A stretch of DNA of 64,000 nt from Arthrobacter sp. TMP15. Lineage in GTDB: Bacteria > Actinomycetota > Actinomycetes > Actinomycetales > Micrococcaceae. Below the pieces are notes generated by a model. That model ran no database searches and was not told where the DNA came from. It saw nothing but the letters and a program-made list of their open reading frames with translations. Below, in pieces: positions 61,913-64,000 of the stretch (position 1 is the first letter of the stretch; each line of letters begins with the position of its first letter). Location: assembly GCF_039529835.1 (NCBI RefSeq), contig NZ_CP154262.1:3348001-3412000 (forward strand), written 5' to 3'. Made by a program: the position numbers and the translations under genes.

Positions 61913-62058
61913 TGCGGAATCCTTTATGTTGCAGTGCTCTTGCCTTCAACTATGGCGCTTAACTGCCGCGAAATCTGCCCGTTGACGCGCAGGCTGTCCG
62001 GGATGCCAGACATGGCAACTTGGCGTAGGTTTTGTCACAACCGGTGCCCTTTTGAACA

Positions 62059-62124
62059 CTCGGGGGTAGCTAATACTTTTCGCACGTGGCAGACGTACTG
62101 CACAGAGTATTAGCTACCCCCGAG
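62059..62124. repeat. Palindromic repeat, copy 1
   Basis: Nineteen bases (62059-62077, CTCGGGGGTAGCTAATACT) pair perfectly with 62106-62124. The inner part (TTTTCGCACGTGGCAG ... CTGCACAG) contains a second imperfect pairing GTGGCAG/CTGCAC. A near-identical copy lies at 63217-63279. This copy sits between the starts of divergent genes (hutH and the nuclease-like gene), a place where a terminator is not expected. The rest of the 325-bp spacer holds their promoters. Confidence 0.9.
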
Positions 62125-62237
62125 CACCAAGGCGGCTCTGTGGAATCACTCCTCCACACTCCGGACAGCGGGCAAGGTTTTCCACATTCGTGTGGGTCTC
62201 CATGTTCCGCCGGCCAGGCGCCTCCCATTCTTGAGAC

Positions 62238-63224
62238 ATGACGAACTTTCTACTGCCCCCGTTTATTACTGCCTCAAGTAAATACACCGACGAATATTCC
62301 ACCAGGCGTCTTGCTCAGCAAGCTAAGAAAGGCTCCTTGATCCGCGTACGGCGCGGGTGCTATCTCCCCACGGAGGTGTGGGAGTCATTAAGACCTTGGG
62401 AAAAATACCGCATGAAAATTCAAGCCGTCCATGAATTGGCTCAGTATCCGCCGGTTTTTGCCAGAGAGTCTGCCGCCCAGATTATGGGTCTTCCACTGGT
62501 ACGCATTCCCCAAGAAGTCCAAACGGTGATCTCCCCCAATAACAATGGTGGGCAGAGTAACTACGGAGTTCACCGGATCAGTGCCGTTGCCGGCGATCCT
62601 CCACCGTGGGAGATGTTCGGTCTGCTGGTAACGCCACCGCCGCAAACAGTGCGTGATTTGGCCGTGCGTTTACCACTGAGTGAATCGCTTCCAGCCATGG
62701 ACTACCTCCTGCAACGAAAGATCCTGCCGGGCTCCCCCATCAACACCCAGCTGACCTTTTCCGAAACCAGCGTTCAGGACAGCCTGGCCCCGCTGCTCTA
62801 CGGCGTCCAACGTCGCCGAGTTCTGCGGGTATTGGAGGTGGCAAACCCACACTCCGAGTCGCCTGGCGAATCTGTCAGCCGGGCCTTCATGATCGAGTAT
62901 GGTTTCCCACTCCCAGTCCTGCAGAGTCTCTTTACAGATCGAGAAGGACTCATCGGAAGAACAGATTTCCATTGGGAAGAATATAGGTTGATAGGTGAAT
63001 TCGATGGCTACGAAAAGTACTCAGATCAACGATTCCTCCGAGGCAGGACGCCATCTGAAGTGGTTGTTACTGAAAAGAACCGTGAGAACCGCCTGCGCGC
63101 CAAAGGCTACAACGTGGTTCGGTGGGTTTGGCGTGACCTCAAAGATCCACGGAGGCTGGCTCAGCTCCTCTCCGAGGCCGGGTTGCCCTCAACAATCCGG
63201 GCAACGACAGGGGCTAGGGGGTAG
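62238..63224 (+). CDS. AbiEi-like HTH plus DUF559/Vsr-like nuclease protein
   Basis: 328 residues. Residues ~15-50 (YTDEYSTRRLAQQAKKG, RVRRGCYLP) resemble the N-terminal winged domain of AbiEi-type antitoxins. Residues ~95-190 are a middle domain with no known motif. The C-terminus (~230-315) looks like a DUF559/Vsr-type PD-(D/E)xK nuclease: FPLPVLQSLF, IGRTDFHWEEYRLIGEFDGYE (metal Asp and Glu/Asp), VVVTEKNRENRLRAKGYNVVRWVWRDL. No partner toxin gene is adjacent. The last codons and TAG stop (63222-63224) lie inside the second palindromic repeat. Possibly a defence or toxin-antitoxin relic; function unknown. Confidence 0.75.
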   Translation: MTNFLLPPFITASSKYTDEYSTRRLAQQAKKGSLIRVRRGCYLPTEVWESLRPWEKYRMKIQAVHELAQYPPVFARESAAQIMGLPLVRIPQEVQTVISPNNNGGQSNYGVHRISAVAGDPPPWEMFGLLVTPPPQTVRDLAVRLPLSESLPAMDYLLQRKILPGSPINTQLTFSETSVQDSLAPLLYGVQRRRVLRVLEVANPHSESPGESVSRAFMIEYGFPLPVLQSLFTDREGLIGRTDFHWEEYRLIGEFDGYEKYSDQRFLRGRTPSEVVVTEKNRENRLRAKGYNVVRWVWRDLKDPRRLAQLLSEAGLPSTIRATTGARG

Positions 63225-63279
63225 CTAGTACTTTTCGCCCGTGGCAGACGTACTGCACAAAGTATTAGCTACCCCCGAG
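63217..63279. repeat. Palindromic repeat, copy 2
   Basis: GGGGGTAGCTAGTACT (63217-63232) pairs with AGTATTAGCTACCCCC (63261-63276) with one G-T pair. The sequence matches copy 1 at all but about four positions over ~65 bases, including CGTGGCAGACGTACTGCACA inside and CGAGCACCA just outside. Same orientation as copy 1. It provides the stop codon of the nuclease-like gene and lies 9 bp before the stop of the IclR gene, so it may also terminate both. Confidence 0.9.
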
Positions 63280-63287
63280 CACCAGGC

Positions 63288-64000
63288 TTACTCCTCGCGG
63301 CGCCCGTAAATGCGGATTGAGAGCTCAGCAGCAACCTTCTTTGCCCTCTCAGCCAGGGCAGGCCACTTCTCAACGGGCACCTTTTCTTCTAAAAATGTGA
63401 CGGCCACCGCGGCAACCGGCCAACCGAGGTGATCGGTCACCACGGCCGCAACGGAACCAAAACCATCGCTAACTTCACCGTGCTCAGTGGAGTAGCCCCG
63501 GATCCGCACCTGATCGAGGTGGGCGGAGAGGGTGGAATATTTACTGATGGGCTCTGGAACATCGGTCAATGAACTGAACGCCGCAACATTCGGGTAGAGC
63601 ACCCTGACCTGGGACTTTGGCAGCGCCGCAAGGATGGCCCGACCGCTAGCTGTGAGGTGACTGGGCAAGCGGACCCCAACATCTGTCACAAGAGATGGCC
63701 GGTTCTTTGCTCGTTCCTCTGCAATATAGACCACATCGCGCCCATGTAGCACGGCAAGATGGGCACTTTCACCAATCTTATCCACCAGCGCCACCAGCAG
63801 GGGCCGGCCAAGCCGAGACAAGGGTTCCTGCCGCGAATACGCGCTGCTGAGCTCAAAAGCGGCTACGCCCAGTCCATAGCGCTGCTCTTCATGCAAGTGC
63901 ATGACAAAGCCACTTTGCTCCATAACATTTAGGAGGTGATAGACGCTTGAACGCGGAAGTTTCAATGTGCTGGCTATGGTCGACGCCGCCAGCGGTCCAC
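63288..64000 (-). CDS. IclR-family regulator, lacking its extreme N-terminus at window edge
   Basis: At least 237 residues; the gene continues beyond base 64000. The visible start reads GPLAASTIASTLKLPRSSVY then HLLNVMEQSGFV, the IclR HTH, followed by an effector domain (LSRLGRPLLVALVDKIGESAHLAVL, VVYIAEERAKNRPSLV, RLPSHLTASGRAILAAL, GYSTEHGEVSDGFGSVAAVV). TTG 63965 is not the start. IclR regulators often control hut genes in actinobacteria, so this is probably the histidine-use regulator, now separated from hutH by the repeat-bracketed cassette. Confidence 0.92.
   Translation of the reverse strand, partial: GPLAASTIASTLKLPRSSVYHLLNVMEQSGFVMHLHEEQRYGLGVAAFELSSAYSRQEPLSRLGRPLLVALVDKIGESAHLAVLHGRDVVYIAEERAKNRPSLVTDVGVRLPSHLTASGRAILAALPKSQVRVLYPNVAAFSSLTDVPEPISKYSTLSAHLDQVRIRGYSTEHGEVSDGFGSVAAVVTDHLGWPVAAVAVTFLEEKVPVEKWPALAERAKKVAAELSIRIYGRREE

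Noticed and set aside
62059-63279. CRISPR array
   Set aside because: Only two repeats about 1.1 kb apart with a gene between them; no regular short spacers and no cas genes.

Overview
The window is from a moderately high-GC actinobacterium, most likely a member of the Micrococcaceae close to Arthrobacter. This is an inference from gene content and order: the trmH / class II fba / DUF3151 run with pyrE and thymidine kinase nearby, Asp23-type envelope genes, SipW-type signal peptidases, LPXTG-like sorting signals and GTGA/ATGA start-stop overlaps. No rRNA, integrase, transposase, phage module or CRISPR array was seen. The sequence is chromosome-like, with an accessory cassette near the right end.

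Layout. 0-1 kb: the end of a formamidase locus (fmdB, fmdA running off the left edge) and the stump of an MFS exporter. 1-6.5 kb: a nitrite/NO island: a large membrane-fused copper nitrite reductase (nirK), an NnrS-like membrane protein, a Cys-containing HTH regulator and a divergent DUF2249 protein. 6.5-14.3 kb: housekeeping genes (DUF3151, fbaA, TrmH-type methylase, HAD-IIA phosphatase, thymidine kinase, pyrE), a secreted alkaline phosphatase with a C-terminal LAVTG signal, a GNAT and one frameshifted gene. 14.4-22.6 kb: a sugar-acid operon (mannonate dehydratase, KDG kinase, KDPG aldolase, galactonate dehydratase, ABC importer) facing a FadR-type regulator across a 14-bp inverted repeat. 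22.6-25.3 kb: nadE and an acyl-CoA synthetase. 25.4-28.6 kb: a glycine betaine/proline ABC importer. 29-31 kb: xth and an unknown protein. 30.8-35.7 kb: a trehalose/maltose-type ABC importer with a LacI regulator and a LacI-type operator.

35.9-38.6 kb: a tightly overlapping Asp23/DUF2273/DUF6286/AmaP-like operon ending in a small LEA-like 11-mer repeat protein. 39.7-43.6 kb: a surface-protein operon built around two SipW-like signal peptidases, two SipW-type secreted proteins and an LPQTG wall protein; one peptidase is fused to what looks like its own type of substrate. 44-44.5 kb: tRNA-Phe, tRNA-Asp and tRNA-Glu. 44.7-47.9 kb: a zinc metalloprotease-like protein, an NlpC/P60 hydrolase and a tandem universal stress protein. 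48-51.4 kb: an uncharacterised three-gene unit (PLP racemase/aldolase-like, aldonolactone oxidase, small FAD protein). 51.5-60.3 kb: CopC-like protein, purine permease, formimidoylglutamase-like hutG, a heterodimeric ABC exporter, and an OYE-family reductase facing an ArsR regulator. 60.3-64 kb: hutH and an IclR regulator (cut by the right edge), separated by a gene for an AbiEi-like plus DUF559-like nuclease protein that is bracketed by two nearly identical ~65-bp palindromic repeats.

Three loci deserve most attention: the repeat-bracketed nuclease cassette at 62.06-63.28 kb, the SipW operon with its peptidase-substrate fusion, and the nirK island. Long, perfectly paired terminator hairpins at convergent gene junctions are a further recurring feature. 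All functional calls rest on motif recognition and context; no database search was run.
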